Shown: positions 1 through 8,441 of the stretch, piece by piece
How the letters are laid out: each line of letters opens with the position of its first letter
How positions within the stretch are numbered: position 1 is the first letter of the stretch
Assembly: GCF_015477355.1 (NCBI RefSeq)
Contig: NZ_JADLRJ010000004.1
Location: 62,001-126,000, forward strand
DNA length: 64,000 bases
From: Nocardia blacklockiae
Lineage (GTDB): Bacteria; Actinomycetota; Actinomycetes; Mycobacteriales; Mycobacteriaceae
Direction of reading: 5' to 3'
The notes under the pieces: model-generated
Told to the model about the DNA's origin: nothing
Databases searched by the model: none
The model's input: only the letters and a program-made list of their open reading frames with translations
Program-made: the position numbers and the translations under genes

Positions 1-1964
1 TGCTCGCGCTCGATCGGCACGGCGAAGCGGGCGTGGAACTGCGAAGCCTTGCCCAGCAGGTCGGGGGCGGCGAAATCCAGGATGGAGCGCAGCTCTTCGA
101 GGCGGTTCTCCACGGGGGTTCCGGTGAGCGCCAGCCGCTGTCGCGCCGCGAGGTGCCGAGCCGCGCGGGACTGCCGGGTGTTGGCGTTCTTGATGTGCTG
201 CGCCTCGTCCAGCACGACGCGCTCCCAGGTGCGGCGCTTCAGCTGCTCCACATCGCGGGCCAGCAGCGCGTAGGTGGTGATCACCAGATCCGAATCCGAC
301 ACGGCCGCATCGAAATCCGCGCCGGAACGCCGATTCGCGCCGTGGTGCACCAGCACCCGCAGCTCCGGCGCGAAGCGCTCGGCCTCGCGCTGCCAGTTGC
401 CGACCACCGACATCGGGCAGACCAGTAGCGTGGGACCGGGCGTGGAATCCCTTGCGGCGGTCTCCCTTTCGTGCAGCAGCAGGGCGAGCACCTGCACGGT
501 CTTGCCCAGGCCCATATCGTCGGCCAGGATGCCGCCGCAGCCGTAGCGGTTCATCGTCGCCAGCCACGACAGGCCGCGCAGCTGGTACGGCCGCAGCTCG
601 GCCTTTAACCCGGCCGGCGGCTCGACCGTCTCGGCCGCGCGGGTCGATTCCAGGAGACCGGCCGCCCAGCCGGTGGCGCGGACCTGTTCGATCGGCACGT
701 CCTTGACCTGCGTCGCGGCGATCTGGCCGAGCACGTCGGTCAGCGAGCCGACGGCCTCGGAGGTGCGGCCGTCGAGATAGGCCGCGGCGGCGGCCAAAGC
801 GCGGTGGTCGGCCTGCACCCACTGCCCGCGCAGCCGCACCAGATCGGACTTCGACTGCACCAGGCGCCCCATCTCCGCCGGGGTGAGCACCGTGTCCCCC
901 AGAGCGAGTTCCCACCGGTACGAGACCAGGCCGCTCAGGCCCACGGCGGTCTCCGTGGCGGCCGGGCTCTGCACGGTCAGTCGCATGCTCGGCGCGACGA
1001 CGCGCCAGGCGCGGGGCAGCAGCAGTTGCACGCCGGCCGCCTGCAGGGCGTGCGCGCCGTGCGCCACCAGGTCCTGCACCACGGCGGTCGGCAGCAGGAA
1101 GTCCAGGCCGCCCGGGTCGCGCGGGAGTTCGCGCAGCATCGGGTAGGCCTGCAGCGCCGCGGCCACCTTCTCCGACGCGAGTTTCAACCGGCCCGGGTCG
1201 CCCTGGATCGGAACCGGTTGCGGCGCTTCGCCTTCCGCGCGCAGGCACACCTCGAGCCGCCACAGCGCGTCGTAGCCCTCCGCGCCCGTCTCCGGGTCGT
1301 CCTCGGGCTCCAGCAGGCGCAGCACCAGTTCCGGCTCGCCCAGGGTGAGGCTGGTCCGCCACTCGTCCAGGGCCGCCGCCACGCGATGGGAACCCGACTC
1401 CAGCGGCGTGTCCGCGGCCAGCGCCGCCAGCAGCGGGTGCGTGTACCGCGAGGGACCGACGTGCGACCGCGCCAACGGGTCGGCCAGTTCGGCGATCATG
1501 TTCTCCAGCACCGCGGCGGGGCGGCCGGCGACGCGCAGCGCGGGCGGCATGGCGGCCGCGAGTTCGGCCAGCCAGGCGCGCTGCCGCTGCCCGCCGACCA
1601 GCCGCCACCGGACCCACCACGCGCCGTCCTCGCGACGCAGCTCGGGCACCACCCGGCCGGCCCGGATCCAGCGGTCCACACCGTGCGCCACGTGCGCGAG
1701 GAAGCGCAGGTCGGCGGCCACCGCGGTCGGCGGCAACTGTTGCAGCAGCACCTGCGCGGCCGTCTGCGGGACGAGCGCGTGCGCGCGCACCTCGGTGGGC
1801 GCGGGACCGGCCGGGCCGTCCACCAGCACCTGCGCGCGGTGCCGGAACCGGGACCTCGCGACGATGCCGCCGAGCGGATCGGGCAGGGCCGCCTCGGGCG
1901 CGCCGGACTCGGGGTGGCGCCACAGCACCAACCCCGATCCCGGCGTCCACAACCCGTGCAGCAT
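1..1964 (-). CDS. SNF2-family DEAD/DEAH-box helicase, HelZ-like (5' part only)
   Basis: The gene runs off the left edge, so only about 654 N-terminal residues are present. The reading frame from the ATG at 1964 has the long helicase-associated N-terminal region found in actinobacterial SNF2 proteins. Then come an ATP-binding Walker A motif DDMGLGKT (about residues 482-489) and a DEAQ box (about 586-589) followed by HIKN, the SNF2 hallmark. The second RecA lobe lies outside the window. These proteins are ATP-dependent DNA translocases or remodellers; the M. tuberculosis relative is usually called HelZ. Cellular role is not shown by context: it diverges from a hypothetical gene at 2181. The ATG at 1964 is the first in-frame start after the upstream gap. 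Confidence 0.88.
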   Translation of the reverse strand, partial: MLHGLWTPGSGLVLWRHPESGAPEAALPDPLGGIVARSRFRHRAQVLVDGPAGPAPTEVRAHALVPQTAAQVLLQQLPPTAVAADLRFLAHVAHGVDRWIRAGRVVPELRREDGAWWVRWRLVGGQRQRAWLAELAAAMPPALRVAGRPAAVLENMIAELADPLARSHVGPSRYTHPLLAALAADTPLESGSHRVAAALDEWRTSLTLGEPELVLRLLEPEDDPETGAEGYDALWRLEVCLRAEGEAPQPVPIQGDPGRLKLASEKVAAALQAYPMLRELPRDPGGLDFLLPTAVVQDLVAHGAHALQAAGVQLLLPRAWRVVAPSMRLTVQSPAATETAVGLSGLVSYRWELALGDTVLTPAEMGRLVQSKSDLVRLRGQWVQADHRALAAAAAYLDGRTSEAVGSLTDVLGQIAATQVKDVPIEQVRATGWAAGLLESTRAAETVEPPAGLKAELRPYQLRGLSWLATMNRYGCGGILADDMGLGKTVQVLALLLHERETAARDSTPGPTLLVCPMSVVGNWQREAERFAPELRVLVHHGANRRSGADFDAAVSDSDLVITTYALLARDVEQLKRRTWERVVLDEAQHIKNANTRQSRAARHLAARQRLALTGTPVENRLEELRSILDFAAPDLLGKASQFHARFAVPIERE

Positions 1965-2180
1965 CCGTCCATCCAATCAGCCGCCACCGACACGGTGGCA
2001 CGGCGTCGCACACGACCGGTCGGCCGTGGCCCCTACCAATCCCGACCGATTCGGAACATACTGGAATATCCGCTGGTCACAGCGACACAACCGATCGCAC
2101 TCGCGCACACACCCACGGTCCGGTACCCGCACCGGCGCGCACCACCGGGCCCCTGGGCGGCGCACGAGGAGGGCAGTGAC

Positions 2181-2543
2181 ATGACGATTCTGCTCCAGGT
2201 ACTCGAGCAGAGCTTCACGCCGACGACGCCGTGGGAGCGGCGCAAATTCACCTTCGTCGACACGTCGCGCATCGTGGGCATGCGCCTGGACGGGCAGTCC
2301 GGGGTGTGGCTGGACCTGTCGCGGCCCGGCGAGTCGCAGCGGCTGGCCCGCACGACCGATCCGCGGGACGCGATCACCTTCCTGCTCACCACGTTCGCCA
2401 AGATCGCCGAATGCGAGGAGCGCGGCGGGTCGTGGCTGATCGGCCACGACGGCGCGCGGGTGGAATCCCTTGCCGCCACCCGTTTCCCGCCGCAATCCGC
2501 CGAACTCCCCGCCGACGACCTGCTGGCGAGGGCCTGGTTGTAG
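2181..2543 (+). CDS. hypothetical protein, 120 aa
   Basis: The ATG at 2181 has a GAGGAGGG-type ribosome-binding sequence about 8 nt upstream, which favours it over longer in-frame openings. The product is soluble, with no signal peptide or membrane segment. It starts MTILLQVLEQSF and contains TPWERRKFTFVDTS, then a glycine/aspartate-rich middle and the segment GGSWLIGHDGARVE. I do not recognise a domain. It stands alone between the divergent helicase and the downstream lipoprotein gene 45 bp away, which is on the same strand. A longer reading frame in the same phase extends back to 804 but lies antisense to the helicase and is not credible. Confidence 0.7.
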   Translation: MTILLQVLEQSFTPTTPWERRKFTFVDTSRIVGMRLDGQSGVWLDLSRPGESQRLARTTDPRDAITFLLTTFAKIAECEERGGSWLIGHDGARVESLAATRFPPQSAELPADDLLARAWL

Positions 2544-2588
2544 CCGCGCTCCCCGGATGTGTCGGTGGTCGGGTGTAGACCTGAACGC

Positions 2589-3293
2589 ATGCGACGGGGA
2601 GGGCGCGGCATAGGGGGAACAGCGGCACTGGCCGTGGTGGCGGTGCTCGCGGGCTGCTCCTTGATCACCGGCGAACCGCCCGCGCCGGGCAGTCCCACTC
2701 GGGCCCGGTTGGGCGAGCTGCTCACGGCGGTGCGGGTGGTCGAACGGCGGACGCACCCGGGCGGATATCAACGCGGCTGCCGCGCGGGTGAGGGGTGCGT
2801 CTTCGGCCCGGCCTGGTCCGACGATCACGACGGCCCCGGCGGGCGGGACGGCTGCGATTCCCGCAACGCGGTGCTCACCAGGCAGTTGAGCGCGGTGCGG
2901 CACCGGCCCGGCAGTCGCGACTGCGTCGTGGTGGCCGGTGTCCTCCAGGACCCGTACACGGGTAAGCGCATCGACTTCGACAAGACGCGGGCGCGGGCGG
3001 TGCAGATCGACCACGTCTATCCCCTGGCCGCCGCCTGGGATATGGGCGCGGCGAATTGGCCGCTGCCGCAACGCCTTCGATTCGCCAACGACATCGACTT
3101 CAACCTGCTGGCGGTCGACGGTCCCACCAACGAGGACAAGGGCGACCGCACCCCCGCCGAGTGGCTGCCGCCCGCCCGCGCCTACCGCTGCTTCTACGCC
3201 GGCAAATACCTCAGCGCCGCAACGCGATACGACTTGCCGATCACCGTCGCGGATCGCAAGGCGCTGGACAACGTCGCCCGGGGGTGCCCGTGA
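2589..3293 (+). CDS. lipoprotein with HNH/GmrSD-type (DUF1524) nuclease domain
   Basis: The 234-aa product begins with a short basic stretch, a hydrophobic segment and the lipobox LAGC (around residue 20), so it is probably exported and lipid-anchored. The mature part matches the DUF1524/GmrSD C-terminal HNH fold. It has an early cysteine-bearing region, CVVVAGVLQDPYTGK, then the catalytic-type motif QIDHVYPLAAAWDMGA, an Asn-rich NDIDFNLLAVDG and the K-D/E segment NEDKGDRTPAEWLPP. Secreted nucleases of this type are common in actinomycetes and are thought to degrade extracellular DNA; that role is inferred. It is 70 bp from the convergent rhodanese gene. Start chosen at ATG 2589 because the longer in-frame opening at 2559 would spoil the signal sequence. 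Confidence 0.85.
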   Translation: MRRGGRGIGGTAALAVVAVLAGCSLITGEPPAPGSPTRARLGELLTAVRVVERRTHPGGYQRGCRAGEGCVFGPAWSDDHDGPGGRDGCDSRNAVLTRQLSAVRHRPGSRDCVVVAGVLQDPYTGKRIDFDKTRARAVQIDHVYPLAAAWDMGAANWPLPQRLRFANDIDFNLLAVDGPTNEDKGDRTPAEWLPPARAYRCFYAGKYLSAATRYDLPITVADRKALDNVARGCP

Positions 3294-3364
3294 ACGCCAA
3301 CGATCCGGCCGCTCGGCGTGATCAGGTGCCGCGCAGGTCGCGACGTGCTACCGCGCGCGGCCGG

Positions 3365-4186
3365 TCACTCCGTGGCGACGGGCCGCTTGGGGTCGTTGGA
3401 CCACTGCGACCAGGAGCCCGGGTAGAGCGTCGCGTCGATGCCCGCGACGGCCAGCGCCGCGATCTCGTGCGCGGCCGTCACGCCGGAGCCGCAGTAGACC
3501 GCCACGTCGCCGGAGCCGAGGGCGTCGAACCGCGCCCGCAACTCCTCGGGCGTGCGGAAAGTGCCGTCGGCCGTGAGGTTCTCGGCGGTCGGCGCGCTGC
3601 GGGCGCCCGGGATGTGCCCGGCGCGGGGATCGACCGGCTCGGTCTCGCCGCGGTAGCGCTCGCCGGCGCGGGCATCGAGCAACCGGCCCGTCCAGCCCGC
3701 CACGCCGTCGGCATCGGTGACCGGCATGTTGTTCGGGGTGAGCACGACATCGCCGGGCGCGGGGTCGGGCTCGCCGCCGGTGGCGAGGTCGCCGCCGGCC
3801 CGCTCCCAGGCGGGCAGGCCGCCGTCGAGGATGCGCACGTCCGCCACCCCGGCCCAGCGCAGCAGCCACCAGGCGCGCGCGGCCGCCAGACCGCCCGTGG
3901 CGTCGTAGACCACCACCGGCTCGCCCGTGCGCAGGCCCCAGCTGCGCGCGCACTTCTGCAGATGCGCCAGCTCCGGCAGCGGGTGCCGGCCGCGGGCCGG
4001 CGAGGGCGGATCGGCCAGCTCGGTCTCCAGATCGACGAACACGGCGCCCGGTATGTGGCCGTCCAGGTAGTGCTGCGGACCGTCCGGATCGCCCAGCGCC
4101 CACCGCACGTCCAGCAGATGGAGCCGGGATTCGCTGTCGGACAGTTCTTTTCGAAGGTCTTCGGCCGAAATCAATACCGCGGTCAA
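3365..4186 (-). CDS. sulfurtransferase (tandem rhodanese)
   Basis: This 273-aa protein has two rhodanese domains. The N-terminal inactive one carries LLDVRW and YLDGHIPGAVFVDLE. The C-terminal one carries RAGHIPGARSAP and the active-site loop YCGSGVTAAH with the catalytic cysteine at about residue 232. The CGSGVT loop is typical of 3-mercaptopyruvate or thiosulfate sulfurtransferases, which move sulfane sulfur to cyanide or thiol acceptors in the cytoplasm. Start codon is TTG at 4186, preceded by GAGGAG at a spacing of 5 nt. It is the second such enzyme in the window; the SseA-type one at 40786 has a different active-site loop (CRIGEHS), so they are unlikely to be redundant. Confidence 0.92.
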   Translation of the reverse strand: MTAVLISAEDLRKELSDSESRLHLLDVRWALGDPDGPQHYLDGHIPGAVFVDLETELADPPSPARGRHPLPELAHLQKCARSWGLRTGEPVVVYDATGGLAAARAWWLLRWAGVADVRILDGGLPAWERAGGDLATGGEPDPAPGDVVLTPNNMPVTDADGVAGWTGRLLDARAGERYRGETEPVDPRAGHIPGARSAPTAENLTADGTFRTPEELRARFDALGSGDVAVYCGSGVTAAHEIAALAVAGIDATLYPGSWSQWSNDPKRPVATE

Positions 4187-4282
4187 GCCAGCTCCTCTGT
4201 CAGATCTGTACCGGGACCGAACACCCTCACCCTACGACAGCCGACCCCCGGCGGACCGGGTCCGCATCACCGGGAGTCGAAC

Positions 4283-5539
4283 TCACGCGGCCGGGCGCGG
4301 CGGCCGCAGCACCCAGCGCACCAGCAGCCCGGCGGCCAGGGCCCAGAACGCCGCGCCGATGCCCAGCAGCGCCACCCCCGAGGCGGAGACCAGGAAGGTG
4401 ACGGCCGCGGCCGTCCGGTGCTCGGCCACGCCCAGCGCCGCGTGCAGCGCGGTCGCCGCGGTGGCGATCAGGGCGAGACCCGCGACGGTCTCCAGCACCC
4501 CCTTCGGCGCGGCGGCGACGAGGGTGACCAGCGCGCCGGACAGCGGCGCGAGCACCAGGTACGAGCACCCCACGGTGAACGCGGCGACCCAGCGCCGGCG
4601 CGGATCCGGGTGCGCGGCGGGCGCAGCCGCCAGCGCGGCGCTGATGGCGGCGAGATTGATCGCGTGCCCGCCGGCGAACGCGCCGGCGACGGTCCCCAGC
4701 CCGGTGGTGCCCATCGCCGCCCGCCACGGCACCCGGTACCCGAACGAACTCATCACCGCCGTGCCGGGAATGTTCTGCGCGGCCATGGTGACGATGTACA
4801 GCGGGATCGCCACGCCGACCAGCGCCTGCCAACTCCACTGCGGCACAGTGAATTCCACGTGCGGCAGCATCGCGGCGGCAGCGAGCGGCCGATGCCCGGC
4901 GGCGATGGCGACACCTGCCCCGACCGCGGCGACCGCGAACGCCGCCGGCACGGCCCAGCGCGGGGCCAAGCGTTGCAGCAGCAGCCACACCACCAGCACC
5001 GGGATCACCACGGCCGGACTGGTGGTCAGCGCGTGCACGGGCGCCAGGCACAGCGGCACCAGCACACCGGCGAGCATGGCCTGCGCGATCTCGACGGGAA
5101 TGGCCGCGATCAGCCGCCCCAGCCGCTCCCAGAACCCGGTCAGCACGACGAGCACACCGGTCGCGACGAAGGCTCCGACCGCGGCGGGCCAGCCGCCCGC
5201 GACCGCGCCGGTACTCACCAGCAGCGCCGCGCCCGGCGTCGACCAGGCCAGCGTGATCGGCATCCGATAGCGCCGGCTCAGCACCAGGATTCCGAGGCCC
5301 TGCGTGACACACACCGCGAGCAGCCCGGAGGCCGCCTGCGCGGGCGTGGCCCCCATCTTCGACAATCCCGCCAGCACCACCGCGAACGAACTGGTGAACC
5401 CCACCAGGGTCGCGACCACACCGGCGCCCACGGGATGCAGTGGCCCGACCTCGGGCGCGGCGGAGACGGACGATTCGGGTTCGGCGGTGGCAGTCACCGC
5501 GTCATCGTCGCCAACGAAAGCAGGCCGGTCACGAGCCAA
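4283..5539 (-). CDS. benE: BenE-family benzoate/H+ symporter-like transporter
   Basis: The 418-aa product is almost wholly hydrophobic, with about 10-12 membrane segments, and matches the BenE family. The recognisable start is GVVATLVGFTSSFAVVLAGL; further on come PITLAWSTPGAALL, IPVEIAQAMLAGVLVPLC and GHAINLAAISAAL. BenE proteins import aromatic acids such as benzoate with protons across the inner membrane; the true substrate here is unknown because no aromatic-degradation genes are nearby. It lies 21 bp downstream of the Lrp/AsnC gene on the same strand, so the two are probably one operon and the regulator may sense the transported compound. The TTG at 5539 has no clear ribosome-binding site; an in-frame GTG at 5497 is an alternative start. 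Confidence 0.85.
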   Translation of the reverse strand: MARDRPAFVGDDDAVTATAEPESSVSAAPEVGPLHPVGAGVVATLVGFTSSFAVVLAGLSKMGATPAQAASGLLAVCVTQGLGILVLSRRYRMPITLAWSTPGAALLVSTGAVAGGWPAAVGAFVATGVLVVLTGFWERLGRLIAAIPVEIAQAMLAGVLVPLCLAPVHALTTSPAVVIPVLVVWLLLQRLAPRWAVPAAFAVAAVGAGVAIAAGHRPLAAAAMLPHVEFTVPQWSWQALVGVAIPLYIVTMAAQNIPGTAVMSSFGYRVPWRAAMGTTGLGTVAGAFAGGHAINLAAISAALAAAPAAHPDPRRRWVAAFTVGCSYLVLAPLSGALVTLVAAAPKGVLETVAGLALIATAATALHAALGVAEHRTAAAVTFLVSASGVALLGIGAAFWALAAGLLVRWVLRPPRPAA

Positions 5540-5560
5540 TCGCGCGAAACTGGCCTGAAT

Positions 5561-6070
5561 TCAGCGGGGCGCGACGCCGTTCGGGCTCGAGGTGCGTCGC
5601 AGCAGGGGCGCGGTGCGCGGGCCGACGAGCTGACGCATGACCAGGGCCATGTTGGTGCGTTCCACGCCCGGGATCTTCAGGATGCGGCCGGCGATGCGGT
5701 AGAGATCGTCGGCGTCGCGCGCGACCACCCGGACGGTCAGGTCGGTGGGCCCGGTCATGCCGCAGACCTCCGTCACCTCCGGCACCTCGGCGAGTTCGTC
5801 GACCACCGAGTCCAGGGTGTGCTGATCGACCACGACGGCGACGAACGCGGCCAGCGGATAGCCGAGGGCGCGCGGGTCGACGCGGCGCTCGAAACTGCCC
5901 AGCACCCCGCCGGCCTCCCAGCGCGCCAGCCGGGCCTGGACGGTGTTGCGCGACAACCCCAGCCGAGTGGCCAGTTCCACTCCGGTGGCGCGCGGATTGG
6001 CGACCAGTTCCAACAACAGCCGCGCATCCGTCGCATCGACCACGGCCCCGGCAGGCTCTCCACTCGACAT
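5561..6070 (-). CDS. Lrp/AsnC-family transcriptional regulator
   Basis: The 169-aa protein has an N-terminal winged helix (DATDARLLLELVANPR, then LGLSRNTVQARLARWEAGG). This is followed by a RAM ligand-binding domain that includes FERRVDPRALGYPLAAFV, VCGMTGPTDLTVRVVA and a C-terminal GVERTNMALV. Such proteins form octamers that bind amino acids and wrap DNA at spaced sites. It is divergent from the branched-chain 2-oxoacid dehydrogenase genes and cotranscribed with benE. By analogy with the Lrp-type BkdR activator of Pseudomonas it is a good candidate regulator of the bkd operon; that is an inference supported by the palindromes in the shared intergenic region. Start set at ATG 6070; the longer frame to 6163 has a non-family N-terminus. 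Confidence 0.9.
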   Translation of the reverse strand: MSSGEPAGAVVDATDARLLLELVANPRATGVELATRLGLSRNTVQARLARWEAGGVLGSFERRVDPRALGYPLAAFVAVVVDQHTLDSVVDELAEVPEVTEVCGMTGPTDLTVRVVARDADDLYRIAGRILKIPGVERTNMALVMRQLVGPRTAPLLRRTSSPNGVAPR

Positions 6071-6104
6071 GCCCGCAGTATGACAGCCGGGACCGCGGCC
6101 ACGC

Positions 6105-6117
6105 GGGCACACTGCCC
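6105..6117. promoter_or_regulatory. palindrome GGGCA-N3-TGCCC, candidate Lrp-type site 1
   Basis: The sequence GGGCACACTGCCC is a perfect 5-bp inverted repeat with a 3-bp spacer, 35 bp before the regulator start codon. The same pattern recurs at 6252 in this intergenic region and a shorter version at 6220, which suggests cooperative binding by the adjacent Lrp/AsnC protein. Confidence 0.45.
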
Positions 6118-6219
6118 AATCCACACCCGGCCCCCTGCGCAGCCGGCCCAACCCCGACGCCACCGCGCACCGCAGCGCCGAGGCACCGCGCCGACATCGG
6201 GGCCGACCTGATCAAGAGA

Positions 6220-6230
6220 GGCAGTATGCC
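6220..6230. promoter_or_regulatory. palindrome GGCA-N3-TGCC, candidate Lrp-type site 2
   Basis: GGCAGTATGCC is a 4-bp inverted repeat with the same 3-bp spacer as the sites at 6105 and 6252. Its centre is 33 bp, about three helical turns, from that of the 6252 site, so both could be contacted on the same DNA face. Confidence 0.35.
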
Positions 6231-6251
6231 CGTGCGGACCCGGCATTAGAC

Positions 6252-6264
6252 GGGCACTTTGCCC
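6252..6264. promoter_or_regulatory. palindrome GGGCA-N3-TGCCC, candidate Lrp-type site 3
   Basis: GGGCACTTTGCCC repeats the arms and spacing of the 6105 site; the two centres are 147 bp apart (14 turns). It is about 120 bp before the bkdA start. The 311-bp gap between the regulator and bkdA holds no gene that I can support. Confidence 0.45.
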
Positions 6265-6305
6265 AGTTGGCGTGTCGTCACTTGCGCAACAAGCCCAATC
6301 GTGGA

Positions 6306-6322
6306 TGCTGTGTGATACAGCA
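6306..6322. promoter_or_regulatory. 17-bp inverted repeat upstream of bkdA
   Basis: TGCTGTGTGATACAGCA has perfect 6-bp arms and a 5-bp spacer. It lies 60 bp before the bkdA start and has a different sequence from the GGGCA sites. It may be a second operator or overlap the promoter; no convincing -35/-10 pair could be assigned. Confidence 0.35.
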
Positions 6323-6381
6323 CACTCTCACCTCTCCGAGCGCGGCGACCCCGGCTCGGCGACGGACAGGAGGGGATGGTC

Positions 6382-7464
6382 ATGGCCGACTCGCTCACCT
6401 ACCCGGTGCAATTGGTCCAACCCGACGGCCGCCGCGTCCTCGATCGCGAGCACGCCGCCCTGGTGTCCGACATCGGGCCGGACCGGCTGCGACAGCTGTA
6501 CGAGGACATGGTGGTCGCCCGCCGCATCGACGCCGAGGCGACCGCGCTGCAACGCCAGGGCCAGCTCGGCCTGTGGCCGCCGCTGTTGGGACAGGAGGCC
6601 GCACAGGTCGGCTCCGCCCACGCCCTGCACCCCGACGACTACGTGTTCTGCAGTTACCGCGAGGCGGGCGTCGCCTACTGCCGCGGCGTGGACCCGGGCG
6701 CGATCACCCGGCTGTGGCGCGGCGCGGCCCATCACTGCTGGGACCCGGCCGAGATCAACATGACCAACCCGGCCATCGTGGTCGGCGCGCAGGGCCTGCA
6801 CGCCACGGGCTACGCCTACGCCGCGCACCTGGACGGCGCGGAGATCGCGGTGCTCACCTATTTCGGCGACGGCGCCACCAGCCAGGGCGACATGGCCGAG
6901 GCGCTGGGTTTCGCCGCCTCGTGGAGCGCGCCGGTGGTGTTCTTCTGCACCAACAACCAGTGGGCCATCAGCGAGCCGGTGCACCTGCAGAGCCCGACGC
7001 CGATCGTGCGCCGCGCCTACGGCTACGGCATGCCGGGCGTCCAGGTGGACGGCAACGACGTGCTGGCCGTGCTGGCGATGACCCGGCAGGCGGTGGCCCG
7101 CGCCCGGGCGGGCGGCGGGCCGTCGTTCGTGGAGGCCATCACCTATCGCATGGGCCCGCACACCACCGCCGACGACCCGACCCGCTACCGCTCGGACGCC
7201 GAGACCGAGCTGTGGCGGCGGCGCGACCCGATCGACCGGATCCGCCGGTTGCTGGAGCGAGAATCGTTGTGGGACAGCGAGTTCGAGGGCCGAGTCCGTG
7301 CCCGCTCGGACGCGGTCGGGGCCCGGGTGCGCGCGGCCACGATCGACCTGCCCGATCCCGACCCGGCCCAGCTGTTCGAGCACGTCTACGGCACGGCGCA
7401 CCCCCTGATCGAGGAGGAGCGCAGGCAGTACGCCCACTACCTGAGCGAAGGAGTCCGGCCATGA
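6382..7464 (+). CDS. bkdA: branched-chain 2-oxoacid (or pyruvate) dehydrogenase E1 alpha
   Basis: The 360-aa protein is the thiamine-diphosphate-binding alpha subunit of an E1 decarboxylase. The ThDP/Mg motif GDGATSQGD (about residues 162-170) runs to NN at 191-192, followed by QWAIS. Other family segments are YREAGVAYCRG and RMGPHTTADDPTRYR. With E1 beta it decarboxylates 2-oxo acids from Val, Leu and Ile (or pyruvate) and passes the acyl group to the lipoyl E2. The ATG at 6382 is preferred because AGGAGG lies 8 nt upstream; an ATG at 6376 abuts that sequence. Its stop overlaps the next start as ATGA. No E3 gene is nearby. M. tuberculosis has the same three-gene set, named bkdABC or pdhABC. 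Confidence 0.94.
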   Translation: MADSLTYPVQLVQPDGRRVLDREHAALVSDIGPDRLRQLYEDMVVARRIDAEATALQRQGQLGLWPPLLGQEAAQVGSAHALHPDDYVFCSYREAGVAYCRGVDPGAITRLWRGAAHHCWDPAEINMTNPAIVVGAQGLHATGYAYAAHLDGAEIAVLTYFGDGATSQGDMAEALGFAASWSAPVVFFCTNNQWAISEPVHLQSPTPIVRRAYGYGMPGVQVDGNDVLAVLAMTRQAVARARAGGGPSFVEAITYRMGPHTTADDPTRYRSDAETELWRRRDPIDRIRRLLERESLWDSEFEGRVRARSDAVGARVRAATIDLPDPDPAQLFEHVYGTAHPLIEEERRQYAHYLSEGVRP

Positions 7465-8441
7465 TCACCACATTCGCGGGCGCCCTGAACACCGGACTGC
7501 GCCGCGCTCTCGAGGACGACCCGAAGGTCGTGCTGATGGGCGAGGACATCGGCCGGCTCGGCGGCGTGTTCCGGGTGACCGACACGCTGCAGAAGGACTT
7601 CGGCGACAACCGCGTAATAGATACCCCGCTCGCCGAATCCGGCATCGTCGGAACGGCTTTCGGCATGGCGCTGCGCGGCTACCGGCCGGTCTGCGAGATC
7701 CAGTTCGACGGTTTCGTGTACCCGGCGTTCGATCAGATCGTGTCCCAGGTCGCCAAGATCCGCTACCGCACGCAGGGAAAGGTCTTCGCGCCGTTGACGA
7801 TTCGCATTCCGTGCGGCGGCGGCATCGGCTCGGTGGAGCATCACTCCGAGTCGCCGGAGGCCTACTTCGCGCACACCGCCGGCCTGCGGGTGGTCGCCCC
7901 CAGCGACCCGGCCGACGCGTATCTGATGATCCGCCAGGCTGTTTCGCTGGACGACCCGGTCATCTTCTTCGAGCCCAAACGCCGCTACTGGGACAAGGCC
8001 GACGTCGATTTCGCGGCCCTGGACGACGATCCGTTCCCGCTCGCCCGCGCCCGCGTCCGGCGGGCGGGCGAGGACGCCACCGTGGTCGCCTACGGCGGGA
8101 TGGTGCGCACCGCGCTGACGGCGGCGGAAATCGCGGCGACCGAGGGTCGTTCGCTCGAGGTGATCGATCTGCGCAGTCTCTCGCCGATCGATGTGGACAC
8201 CATCGCGGAATCGGTCGATCGGACCGGACGGTTGATCATCGCCCACGAGGCGCCGGTCTTCGCCGGACTGGGCGCCGAGATCGCCGCCCGCATCACCGAA
8301 CGGTGTTTCTACTACTTGGAGGCGCCGGTCCTGCGCGTCGGAGGCTTCGACATCCCGTATCCCCCCGCTAAGCTCGAACGGCACCACCTGCCCGACCCCG
8401 ACCGCATTCTCGCCGCGGTCGATCGCACGCTAGCCGCCTGA
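7461..8441 (+). CDS. bkdB: branched-chain 2-oxoacid dehydrogenase E1 beta
   Basis: The 326-aa transketolase-like beta subunit overlaps the alpha-subunit stop by 4 nt, implying translational coupling. Family segments are visible in order: MGEDIGRLGGVFRVTD, FGDNRVIDTPLAESGIVG (containing the catalytic Glu region), EIQFDGFVYPAFDQI, IRIPCGGGIGSVEHHS (with the conserved His region that binds ThDP phosphates), DPVIFFEPKRRYW and the C-terminal IAHEAPVFAGLGAEI. It completes the E1 heterotetramer with the upstream subunit. Length and order are normal for actinobacterial Bkd systems. The last 17 bases fall inside the first copy of a tandem repeat that continues into the spacer before the E2 gene. Confidence 0.94.
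   Translation: MITTFAGALNTGLRRALEDDPKVVLMGEDIGRLGGVFRVTDTLQKDFGDNRVIDTPLAESGIVGTAFGMALRGYRPVCEIQFDGFVYPAFDQIVSQVAKIRYRTQGKVFAPLTIRIPCGGGIGSVEHHSESPEAYFAHTAGLRVVAPSDPADAYLMIRQAVSLDDPVIFFEPKRRYWDKADVDFAALDDDPFPLARARVRRAGEDATVVAYGGMVRTALTAAEIAATEGRSLEVIDLRSLSPIDVDTIAESVDRTGRLIIAHEAPVFAGLGAEIAARITERCFYYLEAPVLRVGGFDIPYPPAKLERHHLPDPDRILAAVDRTLAA

Noticed and set aside
3056-6211. Very long plus-strand open frame (over 1000 codons) across the rhodanese, benE and lrp genes
   Set aside because: It is antisense to three genes with clear motifs, is extremely rich in Arg, Gly and Pro, and has no domain; it is a GC-bias shadow.
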